Below, in pieces: positions 36,009 through 47,109 of a DNA stretch of 64,000 bases; position 1 is the first letter of the stretch; each line of letters begins with the position of its first letter. This DNA is from Cudoniella acicularis (lineage: Eukaryota > Ascomycota > Leotiomycetes > Helotiales > Helotiaceae). The position numbers and the translations under genes were made by a program. Location of the stretch: the NCBI GenBank assembly GCA_013054445.1, contig JAAMPI010000111.1, positions 1-64,000 of the forward strand. The letters run 5' to 3'. The notes beneath the pieces were generated by a model. It did not search any database. It saw only the letters and a program-made list of their open reading frames with translations, and was not told the DNA's origin.

Positions 36009-37250
36009 CTATACCGCGGCATTTTCCTCTTCTTCGTCGCCACTTGCGCCTTGCATCTCAACCTCGCCATCCATCATTCTCTTCCAGTGATTCGCAAACT
36101 CTCTCATGCTGCTTTCACCTCCGAGGCTGGCATCTACAACCTCTTTGGGGAGCTTATGTGCACTGTATTGTGGACTTGCGAAACTGTAAGCTTCTGGATC
36201 GTCCTTCCTCACTAATCGAAGCTCCGGCTTCCATTGAACTTCTTCAACATCTTCGTCCTGGGTATCTTCGTCACTACTCGAAAGTGGCAGTGGTGGACTA
36301 GAGCCGGACTCAGGAATCCCGAGTAGTAGCATGGGAACAGACATCGTAAGAAGTTCCAGCCAGGAGAATAGTAATGGATCGGTCCGTGGTGCCCAAGGAT
36401 TTATATCCATCAATCTAACTTTATCGTAGGGTTCGGGGAGATAGGCATCAAACACAAAATTGTCGTCTGGGAAGCTTCCTTTTAACTTCTTATCGAAATA
36501 TTCTTGTATGGTATCCCTGATATGCTCTTTCATTGGGAATAAAAAATCGAAATGGTTTAAATCCCTTTGGCATATCCCAATTATCCGCCTCTGTCTAACG
36601 AAACATCTAAATTCGCAGGATGGGTTCGCCTTGAACCACTTTCTCAAAACTAAGACGTATTTGATATCTTCTTGTCGCAATGGATCGTTCTCCGCACAAT
36701 CGTCGAATGCATGTTCCAAATCGTGAGTTATAAAATCTGATGATTTAAGTAACAGGTATATATCATTCGGCGTCGCGCATTCCATGCTATTCTTCGTCAT
36801 GCTAATCCATGTTGCATCTTTTGGGGAAGACCAGTTGAGTTTGGGCGCCACCAAACCTCCTAGCTCTGCAATTGTATCTTTGATTTGTTGATGGATTTCG
36901 GAGAACTTCAAAGATGGATCTGGGTCTGGATCTTCATCCCACCCATCGCTCGTGGTGTTATCAGTACTGTTTGAGCTCAACACGGGCGTTTCTGAGGGTA
37001 GGATAATGCCGTCTTCGCGCAAGTAGGAGAGGAAGGCATCGGATAGTGGAATTATTCGGGACTTGAGGGTTGAGGATCGGTATCTTGACAATTGTCAGCA
37101 ATTGCACCAAGCGCTACGTTCAAAAACGTACTTAGGATGCCAGTAATCGTAGGAGCAGTGAAGAATATGCGATTTCGAAATTGGTTGAAACGGAAGCTTC
37201 GTAAGAGGGGCGGTCTCTCTCTGAGCTTCTGTTGATTCTAAAGCTGGCAT
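36009..37250 (-). CDS. cdc123: Cell division cycle protein 123 (eIF2 assembly chaperone)
   Basis: Conserved eukaryotic D123 family; Cdc123 binds eIF2gamma and promotes eIF2 complex assembly in the cytosol. Exons 37250-37132 and 37083-36009 give 397 aa. Start [10 protein letters not shown]; FPFSxW-like [22 protein letters not shown] precedes the intron, then [24 protein letters not shown]-grasp-like elements follow: [65 protein letters not shown], and the metal/nucleotide segment [21 protein letters not shown]. The tail is acidic ([15 protein letters not shown], and EEEEN at the end). Housekeeping and intact. It shares a 254-nt divergent promoter with a proteasome chaperone. Confidence 0.93.
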
Positions 37251-37504
37251 TTTGCTCAAAGATAGGAGAATCGAGGAACGGGGCAAAGGGATGACTATGA
37301 AGTGAGGTGAACAAGAGGAATTGAAAGACTTTGTAGGTTTGGCATGAAATATTTCAGAGATCTGAGTCACTGAGCGAGGGGCAAATGAGTACCTTGCAGT
37401 GGCAGAAACACCCGAATTCGGAAGGCGGTGAGAGGCCGAAGCAAGGCTGTGATGAAGGCTGAAGTTCCACTGCTCTTTCAGAACGCGTTGAACAAATAAC
37501 CAAA
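37251..37504. promoter_or_regulatory. Bidirectional promoter of cdc123 and the PAC3-like gene
   Basis: 254 nt separate the two divergent start codons. No long open frame belongs here. Individual sites were not identified. Confidence 0.5.
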
Positions 37505-38036
37505 ATGCCGATTCCAACAATACCCGATGGTCTGCAAGACCTGGAACTCGGTAGCGGAGTGATGCCAGATCGGTTCCCTGCTACTACAAAGCAAGTTGCA
37601 GGCCTCGTCAATGGCATACAAACCGACCTCTCGTCGTTGTATTTCGCAGACAAGATCTTGATCACCATTTCTCAAGCCGGACGATTGGCACAATGGGTAA
37701 ACATGAAGCGCAGTCTTAAAACATTCGATGTTAATGATATCACAGATCCAGGTGCCTCTTACATCGGCTTCGCCAACTGCATTCGACACAGCGCTTCCTG
37801 CTGAATCCGAGGACATGCTTCCCCTTAGCCATCTTACACCGAAGACTCTCCTCGGTGCTGGTGGAGACGAACGCGAAACGATCGGACATCTATATGCAAG
37901 CCAGATCGCGACTGCAATTGCGAAGAGAAACCCAGAGGAGACCAGGGCGGTATTAGTTGGGCTTGGCTTAGAAAAGGTGGACATGGACCGGGAGGCGTTC
38001 TTCGATCTGCTCGAATTGGTTCAAAAAGTCATTTGA
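37505..38036 (+). CDS. Proteasome assembly chaperone 3-like protein
   Basis: Small chaperone of 20S proteasome alpha-ring assembly (PAC3/PSMG3 family). Exons 37505-37696 and 37746-38036 give 160 aa. The 49-nt intron (GTAAAC...CACAG) joins QAGRLAQW to IQVPLTSASP. The N-terminal half reads TKQVAGLVNGIQTDLSSLYF-ADKILITISQ, matching the family beta-strand pair. The second half reads LTPKTLLGAGGDERETIGHL, followed by an amphipathic helix (ASQIATAIA) and VLVGLGLEK, then a C-terminal helix. The hydrophilic loop between halves is longer than in animals. Head to head with cdc123, another housekeeping assembly factor. Confidence 0.82.
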
Positions 38037-38317
38037 AGATTCAAACGAAGATGAAATTCATAGCCACGTGAAAGCAGGCTCTGCTATCTCTTACCCAGGC
38101 ATGGGAAACTTAACTTGAACAGCTGCGACGCATCCGACGAAGAGCTGTGAAGCTGGTGCATGGGGCACGATTGCTGTATTGCATGATTGAGACTTCAAAA
38201 GAGTTTGGGAAGCTTCTATCTGACGGGCGTGACAAGAACAAGCTCTACTGATGAAGAATTTTACGATTTGAAGACCCGGCTACTTAATGTTTGTGTCTAT
38301 CTTCGTTACATTTCTCT

Positions 38318-39654
38318 TCACGCTGCAACAATGGCTGCACTGGGCTCCTGAGCTTCTCTCGCCAGTCTCTTTTTCATCTCATTTGACTCGAGCGAAAATC
38401 TCAATTGACACCCTGCTTGGAATTAGAAAATAGGTATGGAGAACGTAACTAGTTTACTTACAGTCACCGCACGATATCGGCTCATACTTTGGTGGGTTCT
38501 CAGGAGATGTACATGATGGCACAACACCTTCAACACAATTGAAATTGAGGCCTAGATCCTGATTAACCACGGATACGGAAGATTGCCCTTCAAGCTTACC
38601 GAAAAAGAACGGCATCGAAACTCTCTCAACGGTGGATCGGTTGTAGACTCTGTGGACAGTACTCTTATACATGTCGTTGCAGAGTCGCATCATGAAATCG
38701 CCGATGTTCACGACAATGGTTCCTTCAACAGGCACGGCTTTGACCCATTGCCCATCTTTACTCAGTACCTGCAGTCCTCCCGTCATATCCTGCCAAAGGA
38801 GCGTGAAAAGTTGGAGATCAGTGTGACTTCCAAGTCCTACTGAATTTTTTGCTCTCTGCTCTTCCGTTGTAGTGGGGTAGTAGTTGAATACCCCATCAGC
38901 TCCGGGATACGTTGTTCTGCTATCAAAATAGTCCTCTGCAAGGTCAAGACTCAAGGCAAATATTCGGACGAGTTTTCTCGATAAAGTTAGGCAAGCTGCC
39001 CAATAGGCCAGAACTTCCTCTTTGAACCCAGGCAGATGGGATGTACCCTCCCAAACAAATTCTTCTCCCCGGATCCACGGCTTTACCTCCTCTGGGATGG
39101 CATCAAGCGGCTTCGGATCTGGGTCATATTGAGGGTCATATTGCCACATCATCTTTTATTTGTTAGTGGTTATAGGAGTTCCCGGAACAGAGATGCATGC
39201 CGATTCTTTAATGTCTACACTTTCGCTAGGACTAATATTCGTTCTCCCAGGACCTTTATAACCATTAAAGCCTTTCGACTTCGCCTGGCTTATTTTCATT
39301 TTATCTTCTGTCGATTGCTTGAAAAACCTACAGATATCAGCATCACAAGGATCTCGAGTGCCAGGGTACGAACGCGAGAAGCTGCTTCTTTGCATCGGCA
39401 ATCACGTCCTCCTTGATTCCATGGTTTTTAATATAGAAAAACCCCGTATTCACAGCAGCTGCTCGGATTTCCTTAGCGAGTTCCTTTCGATCTTCAATCT
39501 TTAACGAGTAAAGGGGTGAAAGATCAATGATAGGTATCTCGTCTGCTGTACAGTCTCGAGGTGGGGTGTTGAGAACGTCTCGAAACACTGGTCCGTAAGC
39601 TGTTCTAAGTTCCAGCTTCGAAGTGGATGGCGTAATCGTCGTTGTTGACGACAT
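38318..39654 (-). CDS. Isopenicillin-N-synthase-like 2OG-Fe(II) oxygenase
   Basis: Non-heme iron, 2-oxoglutarate-dependent dioxygenase. Exons 39654-39374, 39327-39201, 39152-38462 and 38412-38318 total 1194 nt, giving 397 aa. The N-terminal DIOX_N part reads EIPIIDLSPLY and GFFYIKNHGI. The iron triad is in GLGSHTDLQLFTLL (HxD) and STVHRVYNRS (distal His with the 2OG-binding Arg and RVSMPFFF). The last exon supplies WCQLRFSLESNEMKKRL. Introns 1 and 3 are GT-AG; intron 2 (39153-39200) begins GC and has CTAAC 13 nt before its AG. Active-site residues are complete. The substrate is unknown; no pathway partners adjoin. Confidence 0.88.
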
Positions 39655-40391
39655 TTTGGTGGGACGGGTTTCAAACTGCCAGTTTTCGACTGATGTTGGG
39701 ACGAAGTCCAGTGCCCCCCTTGAATATACCTCAGTACGGAGTCAGGGTACGGAGTACGTACAAATACGGAGTTGGTTCACACGCGATTCTCGGAATATGT
39801 CGGTTTCCGCCGAAGACCGTTCGGTGGCCTGAATATCAAAATAAACCTCAATGACCACTTCGGCAGTGTAGGTATGTATTATCCTTGGGCGGTCGTTGAT
39901 GGTGTCTGGCGCGGCCCGGCTTGTCAGCCAATCATGGGCCTGCAGGTTAAACACACGTGATATTTACCCCACCCTTGGTCGCCTTCCTACCTGCCTCTTT
40001 GAGAAAGGGGAGCTGAAGGCATGTGCTCCTGGTTTGTACCACCTTGGCGAGTACTTGGCCATTTTCTTATCTCAACTTCCCAGCACTCTTCTTCCGCCCT
40101 TGCATTTACATGCTGGTGAGCTTCAGAAATTTGCCATTTATCTGCGGTGGAAGCATTGGGACCGAAAATATGTCGTCCACTTTAGACCGGGCTAGCCGCT
40201 AGTTATCCACAGTATTTTCTTGACAGGTAAATCCTATGGCTTTTTTTTGTCATAGTGCCGGAAAAATGATAAGGATAAAGATGTCAACTATCTGGTTGCA
40301 CGGAGCTATATCTTCGGACGACCCTCAACTTCCCATGAGGTAAATCCGGCCTTCCTCGACTTGAGACCTACAGTCTAGGCCAAACCATAAC
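39655..40391. other. Divergent intergenic region
   Basis: Promoter space between the oxygenase and the NCS1 permease. Contains a recurring TACGGAGT motif (cagtacggagtc, gtacggagtacg, atacggagttg at about 39731-39773). No gene seen. Confidence 0.45.
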
Positions 40392-42314
40392 ATGGCCAGT
40401 CGAATTTTCAAGAGAATACGAGAAGGGGTTCCTCCACCTCATTTAAAGGCGGAAGGAACTGAAAATGCCCATGGAGAGGATGTGTGGCTGGACAATGATG
40501 ACGTTCGACCATTGAAACTTACTGATCGGACGTGGAATCTCTGGGCGTATCTCACATTTTGGTTTTCAGCAAGTAAGACCATATTTTATCAATTCTCCGT
40601 GTGACAGAGCTAATTCCTGAATAGCCGCGACCGTTTCCAATTGGTATGCTGCATCCAGTGCTCAGGCCTTAAAGCTTAGGATGTGGGAATCCCTTGGTTG
40701 CTCGGTCGGAGGTCAAGCTCTCATTGCAATTGTCATCGTCTCCAATGGTCGAGCTGGGGCCAAATACCGTATGTAAAATTCCTCTCATGAATGGCATTTG
40801 CATAACTAAAATTTTCACAGCGGCTATCTCATTCTCAACAGAGCTGCTTTTGGTATATTCGGTGCATGGTGGCCAACTTTCAACAGGGCTGTGATGGCAA
40901 TTGTTTGGAACGGCGTGGATGCTGTCCAAGGAGGCCAATGTGTTTACGTAATGCTCCATGCCCTGACTCCTAAGATTGCCAACATCAAGAATATCATGGG
41001 AGACGGATCTGCTTTTGATTCTGGCGGAATGATTGGGTTCGGCGTCTTTTGGGTCTGCACCTGCTTCTTTCTCGTGATTCCAATCCCCAAGGTGGGCACA
41101 GCGCATTCCATGGTTTGGCAGTTACTGATTTTGAATTAGATGAGAGGATTGGTTTATGCCAAACTAATCGTGTTCATTATTTCGGCCGCCGCCATGTGTG
41201 CATGGACCTTAACGAAAGCCAGCGGCATCGGTGAAGTTGCACGCCAACCAGGAACAGCTACTGGCTCAGAAAGAACATGGTTGCTTATCCGATTCTTCCT
41301 TCCCGGAGCTGCGAACTGTGCTACTTTTGCTTCCAATGCCGCGGACTTTCAAAGATATGCTACCAAGCCAAATGATGTGATTGTTGGAAATATTCTTGGC
41401 TTTCCCCTGACTAATGTGAGAGTTTTCACTTGCCCAAACATGCTTTGGGAAACTATTTGTTATCTGACACAAAACGGCTCATCGCCTCCCTCGTTGGAAA
41501 CCTCGTCGGATCAAGCTGCCAAGTCGTTTTTGGAGAACTAATCTGGAGCCCTCTCAACTATCTCGATATACTCCAAACCACCTCTTACACTGCCGGGAAC
41601 CGCACGGGCTGCTTTTTCATCGCAGTCTGCTTTACTTACTCCGCCATCTTTTCTTCCATCTTCGAGAACTCCCTGCCTGCCGGGAACGTCATCGCAGCCC
41701 TCTTCCCAAAGTACCTCTCGGTCCGAAAGGGCTTCTTCATTTGCGCCGTCATCTCCTTCGCCATAAATCCATGGTACCTTCTCGGCTCTGCCAGCATCTT
41801 CATCTCATTCTTGGCGTCGTACCAGATTTTCCTCAGCGCCATCACCGGTGTCCTGCTCTGCCACTACTACATCGTTTCCCGTGGCTATCTCGAGATCGGC
41901 GACCTTTACACATCTCGTAAAGATGGCGTGTACCATTATTTCTATGGCTGGAATTGGCGTGCTTATCTTACCTACATCATCGGTATTGCGCCGAATTTCT
42001 ACGGGTTCCTGAATAATATGGGTGTTAGTGCGCCACTAGGCGTCACGAAAGCATATTATTTTGCGTATGAGATTGGCTTGGCGCTCAGCTTTGGGGTTTA
42101 TTGGGCGCTTAATGCGTGGTGACCTCCAATGCTGTCTTTCCCATTGAGTGAGTGGAGGGAGCTGGCAGATTATGTGAGACCAGAAGAGAGAGGGTTGGTT
42201 CTTGAGGGGAGGGCAGGTAGGGAGGATGTTGAGAGTTTGAGTGTGGAGAACGAGAATAGGGAAAGGGGTGTAGGGAGGAGTGAGGGGCCGTTGCCGGTTG
42301 GTGTTAATTTTTAG
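40392..42314 (+). CDS. NCS1-family nucleobase/allantoin permease (Fur type), with lesions
   Basis: Proton-coupled permease of purines, uracil or allantoin. Start MASRIFKRIREGV. Family blocks: LTDRTWNLWAYLTFWFSA|TATVSNW, ESLGCSVGGQALIAIV, GYLILNRAAFGIFGAWWPTF, WNGVDAVQGGQCVYVML, IPKM|RGLVYAKL, SNAADFQRYATKPNDVI, SSIFENSLPAGNVIAALFPKY, LSAITGVLLCHYY and NWRAYLTYIIGIAPNFYGF. The helices are all present. The third intron works only with donor GTAAAA at 40772. The intron after FPLTN (41416-41470) must end in GG, not AG. An in-frame TGA at 42120 (TGG expected, AW/WPP) precedes a recognisable hydrophilic tail SEWRELADYVRPEERG ending at 42314. The transporter may be truncated by about 65 residues or inactive. 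Confidence 0.78.
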
Positions 42315-42403
42315 AAAAGTACGGGAGACATAGAAGGATCGCTGAGTACTAATTTCACCTGCCGCTGATTTGGTTAGACTCCGAGCTGGCCAGCTCTTAG
42401 CAC

Positions 42404-43575
42404 AAAGTTTGTTGTAAATCGCACTTTGCAACGGTCCCGGACCATTCCTCTCTCCTCTCTCCTCTCTCCTCTCTCCTCTCTCCATCTACCCCAATAGAAA
42501 GGCAAGAGAATACGATTTGTTGCATTTCGCACTTCATTGTCGACGGAATATCTTTCGTTGGTCCTCTGCTATTTCAGGAGTGTCAAGTCAGTGAAGCCAC
42601 TCAGCTTAGTTACTCTTATTTCGTTGCACTTCGCACACTTCGTTGTTGATCGTTGTTCAGTGACAGCGTAAGGGTTATTCGTTGAAAGTGATTCAAGTGA
42701 AAGTTACTTATAGAGTTTGGTTGCTTATCGCACTTCGCTGTTGATTATTGTTCAGTGGCAACGTAATCGTTGCTCTTAGGAAGTGAAGGTTACTGTAGTC
42801 TTTGTTGCACTTCGCACTTCGTTGACGACTGACTTTTCTCGTTAGAACAGGGGTGAAGCTACCAGTGAAGATTGATCATCGTTGCTGAGCGGAGTACGGT
42901 TGTTTGCACTCGTCATCGACAGTAAAAAAGCCGCCATTGACGGGAGCGCGAAGTGCAATGGAACGAGTTTTACTTTGTAGCCTTTAGTGGATTAAGAGTA
43001 TAATCAGTAGAAGCTCATTGTTGTTCCCGTCAATGACGTCGTAGTAGTCGTCGTTGAAGCGTTATAGGTCGTCGCTGTTTCTGTTGGACCTTCGCTGTAA
43101 AAAGGCCTGAGTTGAAGGGAGGCTATAGTTGCAGGAGATGAGCTGCCATTGAGCCTGTCATTGACGAAGGAAAGCCGCGGTTGTTGTTGGCGGTTGCGAA
43201 ATGCAACAAAAGAGCTTTACTCTATAAGAGAGAAACCCGTCGTACTCGTTGTCAGTGACGAGTTGCGAAGTGCAACAAATCTCTGTTATAACTCCTCGAA
43301 GAGAAGCCCGCGGTTGCACCCGTCAATCACGAACAAGACCGTCGTTGGTGCTAAGCGTAATAAACTTAGCTTTCCTTTACGAGAAAAAAAGACGTCGTTG
43401 CCAATGAATCAATGATAAAATGCAAAGCGTAACAAACCAACACTGAAGGTAAGAGAAAAGTCGATCGTTGCTCTCCCGTCAGTGATGGTCGTTGTTGCGA
43501 AGTGCGACAAAGCGAGAGTTAAAGGAACCAAGGGAAACCTGTCGTTGTACGTCTCCCGGTGCGAAGTGCAACAAA
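42404..43575. repeat. Degenerate inverted array of a TTTGTTGCACTTCGCA motif
   Basis: At least eleven copies of a 13-16 nt core recur at about 70-100 nt spacing. In the left half the core reads GTTGCACTTCGCA (about 42516, 42623, 42720, 42801). In the right half it is reversed, reading TGCGAAGTGCAACAAA (about 42948, 43193, 43262, 43421, 43494, 43559; weak at 43350). Right-half units also share an upstream (A)AGCCCG-CGTTG and a GTCAGTGA block, so the unit is about 75-85 nt. No coding frame is conserved across units. Confidence 0.75.
42446..42483 (+). repeat. (CTCTCTC)n minisatellite
   Basis: Five tandem copies of the 7-bp unit tctctcc lie between the NCS1 permease and the inverted motif array. 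Confidence 0.85.
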
Positions 43576-44819
43576 AGTCCCTTTTAGTGTTCGCTTTTGC
43601 CTATCCTTTCCTCCGCTGCGACCTAAGACTAAGCTTAGGGGTAGGAGATGTTAAGGAAAGAGTAGCTCTAAAAGCAGACGGAAAGGCTGAGGAAGGGAGA
43701 GGTAGACCTTGGTAGGCGGAGGAAGAGGATGGGCAAGGTCGAACACTGTTACGCTGATCTAAATAACCATGTCCTAATTGGGCAATGCTTGCGCTAATAA
43801 ATTCATTATCCAGCAAGACCGGAAGTAAATATTTCTTAAAGTACATTCCCATACAGCTCAAAGCATATATAATTTGGTCACAGAATTGAAATAACCGTCC
43901 GAAAAAGGCAAGTGATTAATAGAACGGCTGGACTGAGTGCAATGACGTAGAAACCTTCTCTGAATAACAAACAAGCTCAGATTTCGCGTTCGCTTATCAT
44001 AGCCGCGAACGCCTTGTAGGTAATAAGTAACTATAAATTAATGAGAAATTGAACTCTGAAATATTATATTTTTTACACGGTTTGGTGGCTCAAGACCCGT
44101 CTCGCTTCACTAACCGGTATATTAACTATCGTCCCTTTTTATAGAATATTGATTAATCTGAGGCTTAAAGTGACTTTCATTTAGTCTATGGTTTCGACCT
44201 TAGTTCCTGAAATTACATTACTAGAGTGAGATACTAAGATCGATACTTCTAGAGGATCATTGTGAAGAAGAGACCGTTTGCTGAACGGATTATATTGGCA
44301 TATTACTTGTGTCGAAGAACAGACAGCAGAGCTCAAGTTTTATAAGAAACTTCGAGAGAATATGGTCTATTTACTATTATCTAATATAGACTACAATTGT
44401 AAAGTGATTTAGTGATAGTTTGTTTACAAAGATGACTTCTACTTAGACGAAATGTAAAAAGGGTTGTGTGTGGGCGATTGACTCGTGTGGCCAATTCGCA
44501 GTACCCTGCCCTGCGTGCCCAAATTTTGGGACTGCGCTGGAATACATGGCTAGAACAGCACTTTTTGACCCTCACTAAAGGTACTCTGCCTATATGGGGT
44601 AGATACTTACACCTTGCGAGCTGGAAACCTGAGGTAGGGCCGTACCTAAGAGCTGGACACCATGTTCAGGGTTATACATAAATTCTGACTGCTGAAAATC
44701 AAAGAAGCAATAGTGTATACGGATCTAAGAATGGATATAAAGGCACAAGTTCCACCTTTCTTAGAATCTTACCTCACACAAGGTAGCGCCAATAATCCGC
44801 ACCAACGGCTTTCTTCAAG
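43576..44819. other. Noncoding spacer
   Basis: 1.2 kb, increasingly AT-rich. No domain in the short frames at 43482-43861 or 44381-44681. Immediate upstream of the AA9-like gene has a possible TATA (ggatataaagg, 44732-44742). Confidence 0.45.
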
Positions 44820-45598
44820 ATGCAGTTCTCTACTCTCACCGTTGTTGCATCCTTAATCGCCAGTGCTTTAGAAAATGGAGAGCTCTACACATATGATTTC
44901 GACGGTGTGAAATACCAAGGGTGCTTTTCTACGATTTCACGTCCATGGATTTTCTTAACATTTTTCTCCACTTCTCAGAAATCCATTAGTAAGTGGGCCT
45001 CCAGCCACCCCACGCATCAGCACCCAAGGACTCGGATTTCATCCAGAATGTCAACTTCGATCCCGCTACGAACCAGAATTCCTACTGGTTCAACTACCTC
45101 TGGGAAATTTCTCGCACTACCCTTGGCGAGAGATCATATTCCTCGTATTTCCCATATGGCCCGCCCGGATGGCCAGTTACTATCCCTAAGAACTTGAAGG
45201 CAGGCAAGTACTTGATTAGGCATGAGGTCATTGCGATTCGGGCTGGGACAGATTCTTCGTATGATTTTTCTAAGAAGGGTTTTGTGGATTTCTATCCGAG
45301 TTGTGCCCAGATTGAGGTTACTGGTGCTGGGAAGGCTGTGCTTGCAAAGAAAGACCTTGTTAGTTTTCCTGGAGCTCATAAATGGGAAGGCAAGTCAAAA
45401 TATTTGTGAATGGGCGATAATCCCTAAGTGAAAAAGCTGATCTGATCATTGGAAATTATAGATCAGAGATTGAGATTGTATAATAATACCGTGAAAGTAA
45501 GTCAATCACTGGATATCCTAGATGCTGGAAAGTCATGCTGATTGATGTAGCCCTACCAATTCCCAGGACCAAAGGTGTGGACCGAAGGAAATTGATAG
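44820..45598 (+). CDS. AA9-type lytic polysaccharide monooxygenase-like, probably degenerate
   Basis: Resembles fungal AA9 copper enzymes that oxidise cellulose. Start MQFSTLTVVASLIASAL is a signal peptide, followed by ENGELYTYDFDGVKYQG; AA9 proteins have His at the first mature position, and here the codon is AAT (Asn). A second exon has WPVTIPKNLKAGKYLIRHEV with the second copper-site His, then DFYPSCAQIEVTG with the axial Tyr and disulphide Cys, and VSFPGAHK. The expected C-terminal YQFPGPKVWTEGN is found at 45553-45591 after an unresolved gap. The middle of the domain is short and its frames do not join cleanly. Likely a pseudogene or a highly diverged form; the C-terminal identity is good, the rest moderate. 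Confidence 0.55.
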
Positions 45599-45599
45599 C

Positions 45600-46131
45600 A
45601 ATTCGGAAGGAATGAAGAGGAGCACGAGACAAATGGAGGCTTCCTATTTGTTATTCCTAATTATGATTTCTCCGAATCCGTCTTCCTTCTAGCTTATCTC
45701 ATGATTTGTAATTTTGCTGTGTTTATATTCTTGTTGCCTTCATTATTCAAATAATTTTCTATTTTCAAAGAGCCTTACTTGACGCTTTGATATTTCACAT
45801 ATAACTTGGATGTGAAAATTTAGCTCTTTAAGAAACAATCTATAGCTATTACCCCACTGACCTTACTATCCCACCTAAGGTCCCGGGACCCAACACTGCT
45901 TGTCTCTTTCCTATATTCCTTATGTTCTTTTCTCTTTTTTTTACCTACTTTTTACGCTCCATAGTCTTTTACTTTCTTTCCATCTCTAGCAACGTGTTTT
46001 CTATCGTTTCTTTACTAATGTGCAGGTTAGAGTGTCATGCAATTGCCTATGTTCACGCTATTTCCTATTTCTCACTAAGAGCTGCCTACTAAGCAGAACA
46101 AGAACCGGTTCAATCGTAACACTCTCTAGCA
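45600..46131. other. Convergent 3' spacer
   Basis: Pyrimidine-rich, no gene seen between the AA9-like gene and the minus-strand membrane protein. Confidence 0.4.
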
Positions 46132-47109
46132 TTATTCAACCTTACTCTTCACAACAGGAACAGTGAACATAGACTCCAAGACGACAAACCCCTAGGCCGC
46201 AGCACCTACAAGCGAGACTACAGCGCTCCACTCCGTCGGTAAATAAAAGTAGCAAGGTATCGCAGCTGCAGAACAAATAATGGCTAGAAATATAAACATC
46301 CAAGTCCAAAACCAGCTTTCAAATGTAAGATCGTTCCGAGTTCGGATGTAGATGATAATGGTCAGAACGAATAGCCATTGCACCCCTGAACTTTGAACCA
46401 GGTACCAGAAATCGGCGTCTTGGACTGTACCAAGTTGATGTGGGAAATATTTCAAGGCCACATTGCCGGGGATAATGGCAAGGAGAAGAGTGAAAATGCT
46501 GACTATGGCTATGATGATTACATATCCCTAATAGGTGAAATTATATTAATTCTCCGTTCAGCATCATATTGATTTCAAAACCCGGTACCTTCTGCGAGTA
46601 TGTCTTGAGAGATGACGGCTGCTCAACAATATTGAGAGGTCGCTCTATCAACCCAGGGCCCTTTCCAGTTTCTTTTATTCTGTATCCATCCATTAGTATA
46701 AATGTGAAGGAAGACCTGCGTTGATATACCTACAATCGTTGATTGATCTCATGTCCGAAAGTCGTTTCTCGAATCCCAAATGCCTCTTCTTTCTTGTCCA
46801 CATTGCCAGGAAATGCTCGTTAAGGTCAAGGGAAATGTCAAGCATATTCCACAGAAGCGACTCAAGATTCTTGACGGGAATAGCCTCTACGTCCTGCGGC
46901 AGGGTCTCTAAAAAACCAAGTCAGCATTTAAAAGAGAATTATTCCAAAGGTTGATTCCAAAGTTCCAACCTACCCACGTAAGCTAGATCATCAGGTTGTA
47001 CACGTTGCTGGCGTCTTTTCTTAAGCGTTGTCTTTGGAACATTGTTGCTGCTGAACCCCTCTGTGCCGCGGCTCTGTTCCTCCAGAAATCTACCTTCTCT
47101 AGTACTCAT
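46132..47109 (-). CDS. Fungal membrane protein of unknown family, with a late nonsense codon
   Basis: Start MSTREGRFLEEQSRGTEGF (47109), a basic KKRRQQR stretch, then an intron and ETLPQDVEAIPVKNLESLLW-NMLDISLDLNEHFLAMWTRKK with FEKRLSDMRSIND. A further exon gives RIKETGKGPGLIERPLNIVE, QPSSLKTYSQK. Four hydrophobic segments follow: GYVIIIAIVSIFTLLLAIIP, VQWLFVLTIIIYI, WFWTWMFIFLAIICSAAAIP and WSAVVSLVGAAA. TAG at 46192-46194 interrupts GAAA and GFVVLESMF; CAG would fit. Readable frame continues to TAA at 46132. I do not recognise the family; the layout is a soluble domain plus four C-terminal helices. Intron edges inside are approximate. Confidence 0.5.

Noticed and set aside
42129..42314. 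Separate small gene after the NCS1 permease
   Set aside because: It is the permease's own C-terminal tail beyond the TGA.
42404..43575. CRISPR array
   Set aside because: Units are degenerate, reverse orientation midway and lie in a fungal genome.
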